Shown here: piece after piece, positions 46,652 to 58,858 of the stretch
Numbering within the stretch: position 1 is the first letter of the stretch
How the letters are laid out: each line of letters opens with the position of its first letter
Origin: Mastigias papua
Lineage: Eukaryota > Cnidaria > Scyphozoa > Rhizostomeae > Mastigiidae
NCBI GenBank assembly: GCA_964019165.1
Contig: OZ025280.1
Location: 10,038,428-10,102,427 of the forward strand
DNA: 64,000 nucleotides
Direction of reading: 5' to 3'
Notes under the pieces: generated by a model
What the model was told of the DNA's origin: nothing
Databases searched by the model: none
Seen by the model: the letters and a program-made list of their open reading frames with translations, nothing else
Position numbers and translations under genes: made by a program

Positions 46652-47952
46652 TCTCTATACACTAAGATCCCTAAAATGCAAATGAGCTCACCTATTGTCT
46701 ACATCAAAGGGACCTGCACCCGCCCGGTAACGAGAACAACTCCTGGACTGGTTGTTGGATAGCCCCATCGACCCTCTCTATCGTACCCGAATGTTCTGAA
46801 TGGGATCCGAAAGGTTTTTTTTTATTTTTATTATTTTTGTTTGCCGAGATATTCCACTGTCATTTTCGCCATCTTCTGCCCTTTGTCTTTCGCCTTTTGT
46901 CCTCCATTGTTGTCCTCCGCATGGATAGCCTGCTCTCTTGCTAGCACAGGCAGGTTTCGCTAGGGTTGCCCTTGATGGCAGTTGTCGAGGAGAAATTGGT
47001 CGCTTTTCCTACCAGGTGAGTTGCTCTTTTTGTACTTAAAATGTTTCATATATGTTTCCATGTATGTGCTTCATCTAATATGTTCATTTTCAACTGGTAT
47101 GGTCACTATATATCTCGAAGTTTTCGGCGATATTCCAAGACCATCCCCCGTGGGTTTATCGCCATTACAGCTCTAGAGCCAACTCAAGGAACATTTTGTC
47201 CTTTTGATGGCAAGTGAGTCGCTAAGTTCGTACAACACATTTCGACTTGAGTTTGCCAATTAGTCCTTTGTCGCATGTGTGCCTTGCCTACGATTATGAG
47301 CTATGTATCTCAATGTTTTCAGCGAAGTCCCACGAACCTCACTCACTGGATAATCGCCATGACAGTTGCTTCCCATGCTGTTCCAATCTATTCCCTAAAT
47401 CACCGCGCTGTTTGTGCTAAATTGTTATTTAGTATAAAGGAGAAGTTTACAGTTGTACTCTCTCCTATTTTAGTGTGTATTTTGCGAGGATATATTGGAG
47501 ATAACTGCTGTCGTGTAGCTGTTACTTAGGACAGTGCCCTCAAGGTCACACTTTGTGCATTGACTTGGAAGGAACTGTTGTAAGTATTGTCTAACAGGTG
47601 GGTGGTTTTCCAAAGCTATTAAGGTTGGTTTCAACTTGCCTGTCTTTGCTCTGTTCACTGTGTGTAACTTCTATAGTATTTTCGAAACTTATGTTCACTA
47701 TTGTCAGCGAGATTACAATAGCTTCCCTCCCGGATTTTCAGCAATGACAGTTCCTCTCTAACACGATTGATGTTCTTCACTGTTGCTTTGTGAATTCAAG
47801 CGAACTTTCGTCCCTCTGGTACCAGGTGAGTCGTTTTGTCATATAATAAGGTTTGCTTTTAGATTGCCTTTATTGTTTCTGTCTACTAAACGCGTTTAAT
47901 TGCACAGGCTATCTCATTATTTTGGGCAGCAAGATTCCTCCAGGTTCCCTCG

Positions 47953-48293
47953 GGAGTAATTCGCCATGACACTTCCTCTCCGATCAGATTGAATTTATTC
48001 TCTAGATCGTTGTGGGTCTTTTACAATATTGTGATGAAAGACTTCTTATATTTTTTACTGTTGTATTCCTTGCTGGATTGCTATATTTATTGCTTGAATT
48101 TAATGCGTGCGTAGATGGGATAGGAGTAATTCGCCATGACACTTCCTCTCCGATCAGATTGAATTTATTCTCTAGATCGTTGTGGGTCTTTTACAACATT
48201 TTGATGAAAGACTTCTTATATGTTCACTGTTGTATTCCTTGCTGTATTACTATATTTATTGCTTGAATTTAATGCGTGTGTAGATGGGATAGG
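47953..48293 (+). repeat. 170-bp tandem duplication in unit D
   Basis: Two near-identical copies of the GGAGTAATTCGCCATGACAC module start at 47953 and 48123. Sister unit F has one. Confidence 0.85.
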
Positions 48294-48627
48294 ACATTGT
48301 TGTGTTTCCTGATGAATTGTGGTACAGGGGATACTGAATATGGTCATTGCTGAATTCAGTTGGGCCTGGGTTTTTATGTTGTTATTTTATTGTGATAAGG
48401 GTGTAAGTTTTTATGGGTAATATAACTGTTATCAGACGTATCCATTCCCCTCAGTTCAGCCATGGAGGCAATTGCCCTGTGTGTTTGATTCTCATTGCCA
48501 GCAGCCCAGAAACATCTAAATACGGTTTGCACAGAGATGTCCAAAGTTTGTGTAATTTATTTGCTAACTGTTCTTAATAGTATTCCTATGCTAGGTTGGT
48601 ATTCTTACACTCTTTATTTTGTTGTAG

Positions 48628-48805
48628 GTTGAAGATAGAAATGCGAGGGGATTCCCAACTTGAGATCAGGATCGCAAAAACCTCTCATCCTTTGTTTGCG
48701 AACAATAGTGTTTACACAAGGCCGCAAGTTTGCAGTTGAGGGCGTGTTTACAAAGTGGATGGCTATCTTGCAATTCTTCGTGGAATTTTGTCTCTTTTCT
48801 ATAAG
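48628..48805 (+). other. Core exon of unit D
   Basis: 178 bases between TTTGTTGTAG|GTTG and CTATAAG|GTAAGT. Same frame and same TGA as in C, F, G and H0. Confidence 0.55.
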
Positions 48806-50741
48806 GTAAGTGGCTTATGTCATTGAAGAGGGTTCAATTTAGTTTTACCAGGATTGTTTTGTTTAGAATGATCACTACTTTGCCAGCTAGACGAGCTTTA
48901 GTGCGATGTTTTGATGGAGATTCCATACGATTTCCTCTACTCGAGGGTCATATGATCGTGGCAGTTCCTTTCATGTTCGCTTGATTTTCGCCTGTGATTT
49001 ACCGTTTTGTTACTGCAGAAGTTACGGTATAATATTTAGGAGATGCTTACTGTGTTATTTACTGATATACTAGGACTTTTATCGTGCTGTTTCTACTTTA
49101 TCTTTCCGCGAGAGTTTCACTCACTTATAACTGAATAGTTAGGCCGCTTTCTTTACGTTTGAGCTGTTGTGGGCCACGTCTGCTTAGCTCTTGCGTTTTA
49201 GGATACATTCATTGTAAGCTGGAGCTAAGACATTGTTCAAATTATTCGTTAGATTATTGGACTGTAATAGCTCTCTTTCCCGTTCACGTTTGTTGCAGTA
49301 TTTTGAGGAAAGTAGTACGTGTATTCTCTCTAAAACTTCGAGAGGTTGTTCATATTACTCTCAGTCGCGATAGCTGCCGCGGTACACTTTGTATTGTAAA
49401 TCACTAGGGTATTTATAGTTAAAAGTGCCAAGCCTTATACGGATATTTTATCTACTAATTGGCTCATTATATGGTGTATAGTACCGTGCCCTTTACGGTA
49501 GTTGCGTCTTGATTCATTTACACTGATATTGTATTCTAAGTTAGCTTTGTATTCAACACACAAGTATCTTATTCACAAGGCTTCATTCAGTATAGTACTT
49601 TACTAATTTCCTATGTACTAATAGCAGTCTAACACCCTTTATTTACAACAGTCTATTATTTGTGTTCACTATATGTTTTAGTGTTTGGTTGACTTTGTAT
49701 GTGGGCACTTTGATACTAAATGTTCTTTTCCTGGGAAACCAGCTCTGTGCCTTGCTGAGATGATTTGTTATAGACACCATTAATGATTTCCATAATCATT
49801 CTGCACATGATAACATTATGTTTGTTGGTGAAGTAGTTTTGGATAACAAGTATGTGTATTGTGTAGACTTGATTCCTGGAGCCCCGCCATCCAGCCCCCA
49901 CCTCACTTACCAGTATTAATCATAATCAACTATTATGAGGGGTTTGCTGTAAGAGATTATTATATATACAAGCTTATGCGATAGTCATACACAATTTTTG
50001 TGTGTGAAGTCTTTGTGTTATAATCTACAGTATCTGTTAGGAATATTCTTCAGCTCTGATTCACTTGACTTAAACAGTTATCATTAGGCATTGACATGTC
50101 AAAAACCTAATTGAATCTAAATATTATAAGAGTTTGAAAGTGGTTACTATTACTACGTGTGCCCAACTGATGTCCTTAGACCAGAGTTGTAGCAGTATAT
50201 TACCTAATTGCCTGCCTGTATGATTGTCTCACTAGCCTGTATCATTGTCAGATATCAGTAGTTGCCACTAGCATTATCACTTTTGATTTATCATTCTGCA
50301 TTTTGTGATATGTTGTTAAACTTTTTTATTAGTTACAGCTAGCAACCTTATTTGTATTGTATTGAATAGACATATAAAGCACCCCTCCTATCTAACACAC
50401 AACTATTGTTTAAATTTTATTTGATGATGCAATCTCTAAAATTTTATCACTCTTTCTTAAGAGTTAGAACTTTATATGTTTGACAAGAGTTTAGCATTCA
50501 CTTACATGATTGTGGCCCATAGTATTGTGACCTTTGAGTATGCTGTAGGATTACAAAGGAATAGTATTTTAATTATGACCGCTTAGACTATAAAATTCTG
50601 AGGTAGTGTTATTGCATAAAGCCTACTTTAGTGCCTAGATGGTACTGAATGATACTAAAGACTCTACATTATGTGTTTCATTTAGTAGTTTATTGTAACA
50701 ACCATTTGCGCTACTTAACTGCTATATTTATATACTGGAGA

Positions 50742-51344
50742 CTAGCGGTTTTTTTTTGATAGCCCGCTAGACGCGGGCTCCCCTACCCCAGTTACCCGCT
50801 GGTCCTGTCAAAATCAATTTGCAAAGTAGCCTTGGAAAGACTAACGCAGTGCCTCATCCAGGTTGCATGGTCCGCATTGTCGATGAGCATGGATGAAAAA
50901 GCTTGCATAGGATCAAGAGAAGATGACGTCATTGGAGCGTGTGACATCCGGCCTTTGCAATGGACAAATCAATTAAACTTTGAGAGAAAAAGTTGTGCAA
51001 AAATGCTCGGATACCTGCGCTAGGCTATGGGGCTTTAGAGGATGAAGCAGAATGTCCAAGAGCCCCATAGCCTAGCGCAGGTATCCGAGCATTTTTGCAC
51101 AACTTTTTCTCTCAAAGTTTAATCGATTTGTCCATTGCAAAGGCCGGATGTCACACGCTCCAATGACGTCATCTTCTCTTGATCCTATGCAAGCTTTTTC
51201 ATCCATGCTCATCGACAATGCGGACCATGCAACCTGGATGAGGCACTGCGTTAGTCTTTCCAAGGCTACTTTGCAAATTGATTTTGACAGGACCAGCGGG
51301 TAACTGGGGTAGGGGAGCCCGCGTCTAGCGGGCTATCAAAAAAA
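50742..51344. repeat. Terminal palindrome of unit D, the most perfect in the window
   Basis: Arms 50742-51034 and 51061-51344 around a 26-base unpaired centre. Over about 283 aligned bases only one internal mismatch was seen. Both tips carry the hairpin. TGACGTCA is present in both arms. The mirrored 63-aa frames in the arms are a consequence of the symmetry, not genes. Confidence 0.95.
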
Positions 51345-54326
51345 TCTCTATATACTAAGATCCCTATATGATACTTTATGCCAAACCAATCAGATTGCTC
51401 TAAATTGTACCACGTGACCAATTTTTAGCCCGATTTTAATGACACTTCTCCTCCTAGACCTGTTGGGGGATTATGACCAAACTCGGTTTAGGGGTTCACC
51501 TTGGGGTCTACTTACTCATAAAGGAGGGATTTTTCCATATCTGGTCTTTTCGCCGAGATATTCCACTTTCAACTTATGGCCATTGCTTTCCTATACCCTC
51601 CATCATGCTCACTTGACACCTCTGCGCAGGACTGTTGCTTTCACGTTGGCGAATGTTCATGTAGGACGATGTTGCTGTGTGTGATCGCGAGGAGACTTTT
51701 GTCATTGTCTTTCCAGGTAAACTGACTCTGTTTTCCGTAGATAGATTTATTTAAGATTCCATGTATGTCCTTTGTCCATTTCATCTGTATTCTGCTGTTG
51801 CCAGCCATTTATTTCTATATCTTTCAACCAGATTCAACCACCTTCCCTCGAGGGTATTGCCGCCATGACAGTTCTTCTCCAAGTTGTTTGATTCTATGTG
51901 CTAAATTACCGTGCTTTTACTGCTAAAGTTTGAAAACATATTCAACATATGTTTGACTTTCTATTCTGTGCTAGACTATGGCAGGTTGTTTGCTCTTCAT
52001 GCATATTTTGATGACATAGAATGGTGTGCGTGCTGTTTTGAGTTGGGAATGTTTTGATTTGCACTACCATAATAATGCCATGTGACTTGGAGGAGAATTT
52101 CGTCGTTCAGCTTTCACTTTAGTGCTTTTTTCGCTTGATTTCATTCGCTAAGTTATCCTACTTTTCTTACTAAATTGTCATGAAATGATTACTGTATGTT
52201 TACTGTTGTATTCCCTCTGGTAGCTTCGACTTTATTCATTGCTTTTACCGCATGTACGAATGGCATAGGATATGGTTATGTTTGGCGATAACATATTGGT
52301 ATGTGGAATGCTTTCACTGACGTATGTATAGGGCTATTGCTAAATTTGGTTACCATAATTTTGCAGTTTTTACTTTCACCCTTTACTTTTGTCGTAGTTT
52401 GTATGGTGAAATGCAAGGGGATTCCCAAGTTCATCTCACGATCACAGATACCTGTTGTCCTTTGTTTTGGAATTTACTTGCGGTCTTTTGAGGGTGATTC
52501 CATAACTTTGCTTCAGGGGCATTAAGATCATGGTAGTTCCCCTAAGTGTTGCTTGATTTTCTGTTCTAAAGTACCGTTTTGTTACTGCAGAAGTATCATT
52601 ATGATATTCAGGGGGCATTCAATGCAATATTTGCTTATGTACTAGGAGCTTTTAGCTTGCTCTTGATTCTTAGTATATGTACATGAGATGGATGTTAGGA
52701 TGTCTCAAGAGTTAGGCCACTTTGTTTACGTTTGAGATATTGCCCTTCAACTCGAATTTTACTCCTTGATTTTATCATACATATTTTACAGGCAAACACT
52801 AGGATGTTACCAACTTTATTCTCAGCTCAGTAACCCTCTTTTCATTGTAGTTTCGCTCTATTTACGGTAGGCCTTATGGTTATTTCCACTATAGATGGTA
52901 GAGTTATTTTGGTGAAGTCATATTAAAGGGGTTCTATTAAACTAAATATTCTTTTGTTGGCACACAGTTGCCCTTCTTTCTCAGATCATTTGATATAAAT
53001 TCCATTACTGAATTCCATAGACCATTCTGCACATGATGATACACTCTTAAGGGATGAATTTATCATGCCCCCACTCAGGTAGTACCTTCATTTGAAATCT
53101 TAGTTGATAATGCAGGATATATATTATGACTCAATTCAAAGAATTACTGACTTCCATGGATCACTCTGCATATGATAGTATAGTTCTTTTAGGGATGAAT
53201 TAGTACTAGATAGCAACATATTGATTTATGGAGCCACTTTCTTCTATCCAACTACCATTATTGTTTGATATCTGAATTTCACATGGTTATAACAGATAAT
53301 TTAGTACTGGATAGCTGCTTTATTTGTGTTGTATAGCCATAACCTATGACCTCCCCCCAAGAACTTTGGTTGAAATCTAATATGATGATTCATGCTGCTC
53401 AATCATTGGCTTTACACTCTGTTATATATATAAAGCTGTGATATAGCAATACTAAGCAATATTCTTTTGTTTTATCACCTTGAACTACACAGTCCTATCA
53501 CAGATTCCAGTTGTATAACACCTACATTTATGGTTCAGACTTGATCCTTTACCTCTGTAGACAAGATTAGTGGTCACCTACACGATAACAGAAACACTCA
53601 TACCTGCCAATTCATGTGCTATATTGTATCTGTTATGACATCCTAAAATTACATCACCAGATTTTACAAAACTCCTTAAGTTAGAATTGAGTGAAGCAGG
53701 AGACAATATGTAATGTAGTTTCATTAGCGCCTCATTGTAGAGAGCATTGTAAACAATTCTGTGCATAATTCATATAATATAGACTAGCTTAGTACTGATA
53801 GCCCGCTAGAACGCGGGCTTCCCTAGCCCCAGTTGAAATGTTGCATATTAGCCTTGGAAAGACTAACGCTGTGCCCCCATGAATGTTGCATGGTCTGGTC
53901 GCATAGGATCACGAGAAGGTGACGTTATGGGCCTCTGCAATGGAGCATGTGACTTTCGGCCTTGCATTGTGCAAATCGAAGAAAATTGCGAGAAAAAATT
54001 GTGCAAAAAATGCTCGGATACCTGCGCTAGGCTACGGGGCTTCTTGATTTTCATCCTTTCCCTTTACTGCCCCATAGCCTAGCGCAGGTATCCGAGCATT
54101 TTTTGCACAATTTTCTTCTCGCAATTTTTTTCGATTTGCACAATGCAAGGCCGAAAGTCACGTGCTCCATTGCAGAGGCCCATAACGTCACCTTCTTGTG
54201 ATCCTATGCGACCAGACCATGCAACATTCATGGGGGCACAACATTAGTCTTTCCAAGGCTAATATGCAACATTTCAACTGGGGCTAGGGAAGCCCGCGTT
54301 CTAGCGGGCTATCAGTACTAAGCTAG
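51345..54326 (+). mobile_element. Helitron unit E (type a), 2982 bp
   Basis: Starts TCTCTATATACTAAG after D, with CCAATCAGATTG and CACGTGACC in its head. First donor TTCCAG|GTAAAC at 372 bases. One CGCCATGACAG module (51860). The core exon acceptor is present but its donor half is deleted, exactly as in unit A. Ends TATCAGTACTAAGCTAG, then the TC of unit F: a perfect Helitron head-to-tail junction. It keeps the left arm that unit A lost. Confidence 0.78.
53784..54326. repeat. Terminal palindrome of unit E
   Basis: Arms 53784-54041 and 54069-54326. Both arms carry the same changes, AGAACGCGGG at the tip hairpin loop and TGACGTTA instead of TGACGTCA, which no other palindrome has. The CACGTG box is intact only in the right arm. 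Confidence 0.9.
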
Positions 54327-56153
54327 TCTCTATATACTAAGATGCCTAATATGCAAATGAGTCGCCGGCCAATCGGTTCCCTCCATTTTGTACCACGTGA
54401 CCCGTTTTTTGCCCCTATCTAAATGACAATTCTCCTCCCAGGCCGGTTTGGGGATCGCCACCAAACTGCTCTTGGGGGTTCTCCTGGGTGTCTACTTACT
54501 CACAAAGGAGGGGTTTTTCGATATCTCTCTTCTTTCCCGAGATATTCACAAGTTAAACTTACGGTCATTTCTCTCATCTACCCTCCGCCGTCGACATTTT
54601 GTACCTCTGCGCAGGATTCGCTCTTTCAGTTTGGCCAGTAGACATGGAGGACGATGACGGTGCTTTGCTGTTGCGAGGAGAATTGGTCGCTTTTCTAGCA
54701 GGTAGGCCCGTCGTGTTCTTCCTAGATGGGTGATCTAACAGTGTGTGTATTTAATTTGTCATATTTATCAGTTGTCTGCCGTTGTGAGCCCTGTATTTGC
54801 CCTCTTTTAGGCCTGAGTGAAACAGCTTCCCTCGGGGGCATTATCGCCATGACAGTTCTTCTCGATCCGCTCGATTCTTGTTACCAAATTACACTCCTTT
54901 GACTGGTAAGCTGCAATGAGAGATTTGACTCGTGTGTCATGTTGTATTCCTTGGTAGGTTAAGGTAATGTGTATTTGTTTTTCACCCCTGTTATATAGCA
55001 TATAGCATGCGTGTAACTCTCAAATCAGGAATGGTTTGAATGGGACTAATGTTGCAGTGAGAAGTGAAAGAACATGTCGTCGGTCTCCTACCAGGTGAGT
55101 GGTTTCCTTATTCTATAAAAATTGATGTCAAATCGCTTATCTTTCCTCTGTCCATGCGGTGCATTTTCTACAATCGTTTCGACACTTAATTTCAGTCTTG
55201 CTAGCGAGATTCAGACACCTTCCCTCAGTGATTGTCCGCCATGACAGTTCTTCTCCAACACGTTTGATGTTATTCGCTGTTGTTTGGTGAAGCCGAGCAC
55301 ACTTTAGTCCGTCTGCTACGAGGTGAGTATTTTTATTTCAAATTGCCTATCCTTCCTCTGAACACTGTATGCATTTTCTATGTTATTTTCGACAATTAAT
55401 TTGCGATCTCTCTTAGCGAGATTCCAACACCTTCCCTCGGGGATTTCCGCCATGACAGTTCCTCTACTACAGGATTGACGTTCCTCACTGATGCCGGTGA
55501 ATTCAAGCGAACTTTCGTCCATCTGCTGCAAGGTGAGTGGATTTTTATGCAATAAGGTTTTATTGTAGATTGCCTGTATTTTTCTGTCTACTATACCCGT
55601 TTGACATTGCTCAAGTTATGTCAGTATTTTGAGCGAAGAGATTCCTCGAGCTTCCCTCGGGGGTATTTTGCCATGACACTTCCTCTCCGATCAGATTGAT
55701 TTTATTCTCTAGATTGTTGTGGTTTGCTTATAGGATTTTGATGAAATAGCTGTGACATATTTACAATTGTATTCCTTGGTAGATTTGTATTTCTTTCTTG
55801 GCTATAATGCTTGCGTACATGATATAAGAATTCGTTATGCTTGCTGATGACGTTGTGCTACATGGGATGCTGAATCTGGGCATAGCTGAAGTCTGTTGGG
55901 TGTAATATTCAGCTTACTGTTAATATTTTAAGTTCTTATGGGCAATGTAATTATTACAAGGGGTTTGCATTCCCCCCTCAGTTCAGTCAAGGAAGCAACT
56001 GCTCTGTGTGTTTCATTCCCATTGCCAGTATTCAAAAAACATCTAAATATATTTGTATAGAGATGTCCAACGTGTTTGTAATTTATTTGCTAACTGTTTT
56101 TAATATTATTCCTATGATATTTTGGTGTGCTTACACTCTGTATTTTGTTGTAG

Positions 56154-56331
56154 GTTGTAGATAGTAATGCGAGGGGATTCCCAACTTGAGATCATGATGG
56201 CAGAAACCTCTCATCCTTTGTTTGCGAACAATAGTATTTACACAAGACCGCAAACTTGCAGTTGAGGGCGTGTTTGCAAAGTGGATGGATGTCTTGCAAT
56301 TCTTCGTGGAATTTCGTCCCTTCTCTCTAAG
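56154..56331 (+). other. Core exon of unit F
   Basis: 178 bases between TTTGTTGTAG|GTTG and CTCTAAG|GTAAGT. Same frame and stop as sister units. Confidence 0.55.
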
Positions 56332-58253
56332 GTAAGTGGCTTATTTCATTGACACGGTTTGTGTGTAGTTTCGCCAGGATTTTGTTCTGTAGAATGGTCG
56401 CTACTTTGCCAGCTAGACGAGATTTAGTGCGATGTTTTGAGGGAGATTCCATACGATTGCCTCTGCTCAGGGGTCATATGATCATGGCAGTTCCTTTCAT
56501 GTTCGCTTGATTTTCGCCTGTAATTTACCGTTTTGTTACTACAGAAGTTTCGGTATAATATTTAGGAGATGCTTACTGTACTATTTACTGATATACTAGG
56601 ACTTTTAACGTGCTGTTTGTACTTTGTCTTTGCACGAGATTTTCAGTGAATTATAACTGAGTAGTTAGGCCGCTTTTTTTACGTGTGAGATGTCAGTCAC
56701 TTCTTCTTAGCTCTTGCTTTGTAGGATACACTTATTGTAAGCTGGAGCTAAGATATTATTCAACTTATGCCTTAGATTAGTGGAGTGTAATAGCTCCCTT
56801 TCCCGTTCACTTTTGTTGCAGTATTTTGAGAAAAGTAGTACGTGTATTCTCTCTAAAACTTCGAGAGGCGGTTCATATTACTCTCAGTCTCAATAGCTGA
56901 TGAATTGCTTATTCTAAATCACTGGGGTAATTATAGTTAAAAGTGACAAGCCTTATACGGATATTTTATCTACTAATTCGCTGATAATATGGTGTATAGT
57001 ACCGTGCGTTTTACTGTAGTTGGATTTATTTACATTGATATTGTAGTTTAAATTAGCTTTGTATTCAACACACTTAAGTAGCTTATTCATGAGGCTTTAT
57101 TCAGTATAGTACTTTACTAATTTCCTATGTACTACCGGCAGTCCAACACGGATTATTTACAGCAGTCTAATATTTGTGTTCACTATATATTTTAGTTTTA
57201 TTTTGGTTGAATCTGTATGTAGGTACTTTTCTGCTAAATGTTCTTTTCCTGGCAAACCAGATCTGCACCTTGCTGAGATGATTTGTTATAGACACCATTA
57301 ATGATTTCCATAAATCATTCTGCACATGATAACATATTTTTAGTGGGTCAATTGGTGTAAGATAACAAGCATTTTTATTGTATAGACTTGATTCCTGTAG
57401 CCCCACCTTCCAGCCCCCACCTCACTTAACAGTAGTCTTCATAATCAAATATTATGAGGGACTTGCTCTAAGAGATTATTATGAATACAAGCTTATGTGA
57501 CAGTCATACACAGTTGTTGAATTTGAAGTCTTTGTGGAATATTCTAGACCATCTGTTAGGAATAGTCTTCAGCTCTGATGCACTTGAATTAAACAGTATG
57601 ATTAGGCATTCCCATTTCAAACAGCCTACTTGAATCTAAATATTAAAGCAGTTTGTAAGTGTTTACTTGGTGTGCCCAATTGATGTCCTTAGACCAGAGT
57701 TGTAGCTGTATATTACCTGATTGCCTGCCTGTATGATTTTTTCACTAGCCTGTATCACTGTCAGATATCAGTTGTTACCACCAGCATTATCACTTTTCAT
57801 ATATCAATCTACATGTGGTGATATGTTGTTAAAGTTGTCCGTTAGTTAAAGCTAGCAACTTATTTCTATTGTATTGAGTAGACATATACAGCCCCCCTCC
57901 TATCTAACACAAAACTATTGTTTAAATTTTATTTGATGACGCAATCTCTAAACTTTCATCACTCATTCTTAAGAGTTATAACTTTATGTTTTTAACAAGG
58001 GTTTAGCATTCACTTACATGATTGTGGCCCATAGTATTGTTACCTTTGAGTATGCTCTAGGATTAGAAAGGAATAGTATTTTAATTATGAATGCTTAGAC
58101 TATAAAATTCTGAGGTAGTGTTATTGCATAAAGCCTACTTTAGTGCCTAGATGGTACTGAATGATGCTGAAGACTATACATTATGCGTCTCATTTAGTAG
58201 TTTATTGTAAAAACCATTTGCACTACTTAACTACTATATTTATATAATGGAGA

Positions 58254-58858
58254 CTAGCGGTTTTTTTTTATAGCCCGCTAGACGCGGGCTCCCCTACCCC
58301 AGTTACCTGCTGTCCCTGTCAAAATCAATTTGCAAATTAGCCTTGGAAAGACTAACGCAGTGCCTCATCCAGGTTGCATGGTCCGCATTGTCGATGAGCA
58401 TGGATGAAAAAGCTCGCATAGGATCAAGAGAAGGTGACGTCATTGGAGCGTGTGACATCCGGCCTTTGCAATGGACAAATCGATTAAAATTTGAGAGAAA
58501 AAGTTGTGCAAAAATGCTCGGATACCTGCGCTAGGCTATGGGGCTTTTGGACATTCTTTTTCATCTTCTAAAGCCCCATAGCCTAGCGCAGGTATCCGAG
58601 CATTTTTGCACAACTTTTGCTCTCAAATTTTAATCGATTTGTCCATTGCAAAGGCCGGATGTCACACGCTCCAATGACGTCACCTTCTCTTGATCCTATG
58701 CGAGCTTTTTCATCCATGCTCATCGACAATGCGGACCATGCAACCTGGATGGGGCACTGCGTTAGTCTTTCCAAGGCAAATTTGCAAATTGATTTTGACA
58801 GGGCCAGCAGGTAACTGGGGTAGGGGAGCCCGCGTCTAGCGGGCTATAAAAAAAAACC
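58254..58858. repeat. Terminal palindrome of unit F
   Basis: Arms 58254-58545 and 58572-58858, about five mismatches by eye. The arms share variants that separate them from unit D (for example AGCTCGCATAGG against AGCTTGCATAGG, and GAAGGTGACG against GAAGATGACG). Confidence 0.9.

Larger units (their letters stand above)
46652..51344 (+). mobile_element. Helitron unit D (type d), 4693 bp
   Basis: Starts TCTCTATACACTAAGATCCC, then the octamer. First donor CTACCAG|GTGAGT at 364 bases. Modules with C[AG]CCATGACA or variants near 47357, 47739, 47958 and 48130, and the core exon at 48628. Its last bases before unit E are ATCAAAAAAA, lacking the GCTAG that its own left arm preserves. Head and modules match H0; the palindrome matches F. 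Confidence 0.75.
54327..58858 (+). mobile_element. Helitron unit F (type d with chimeric head), 4532 bp
   Basis: Starts TCTCTATATACTAAGATGCC. The head has the octamer ATGCAAAT of type c/d followed by CCAATCGG and CACGTGACC of type a/b, so it looks recombinant. First donor AGCAG|GTAGGC at 375 bases. Four CCATGACA modules (about 54848, 55240, 55450 and 55665), each followed by a GGTGAGT- or GGTAAGC-like donor, and the core exon at 56154. Palindrome and 3' body are type d. The junction with G reads AAAACC|TCTCTATATAC without CTAG. Confidence 0.75.

Noticed and set aside
50832..51263. Mirror-image 63-aa ORFs on opposite strands (also 58343-58534/58583-58774)
   Set aside because: They are the two arms of one palindrome. 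The frames are not kept in the A, B or E palindromes, so this is symmetry and not coding.
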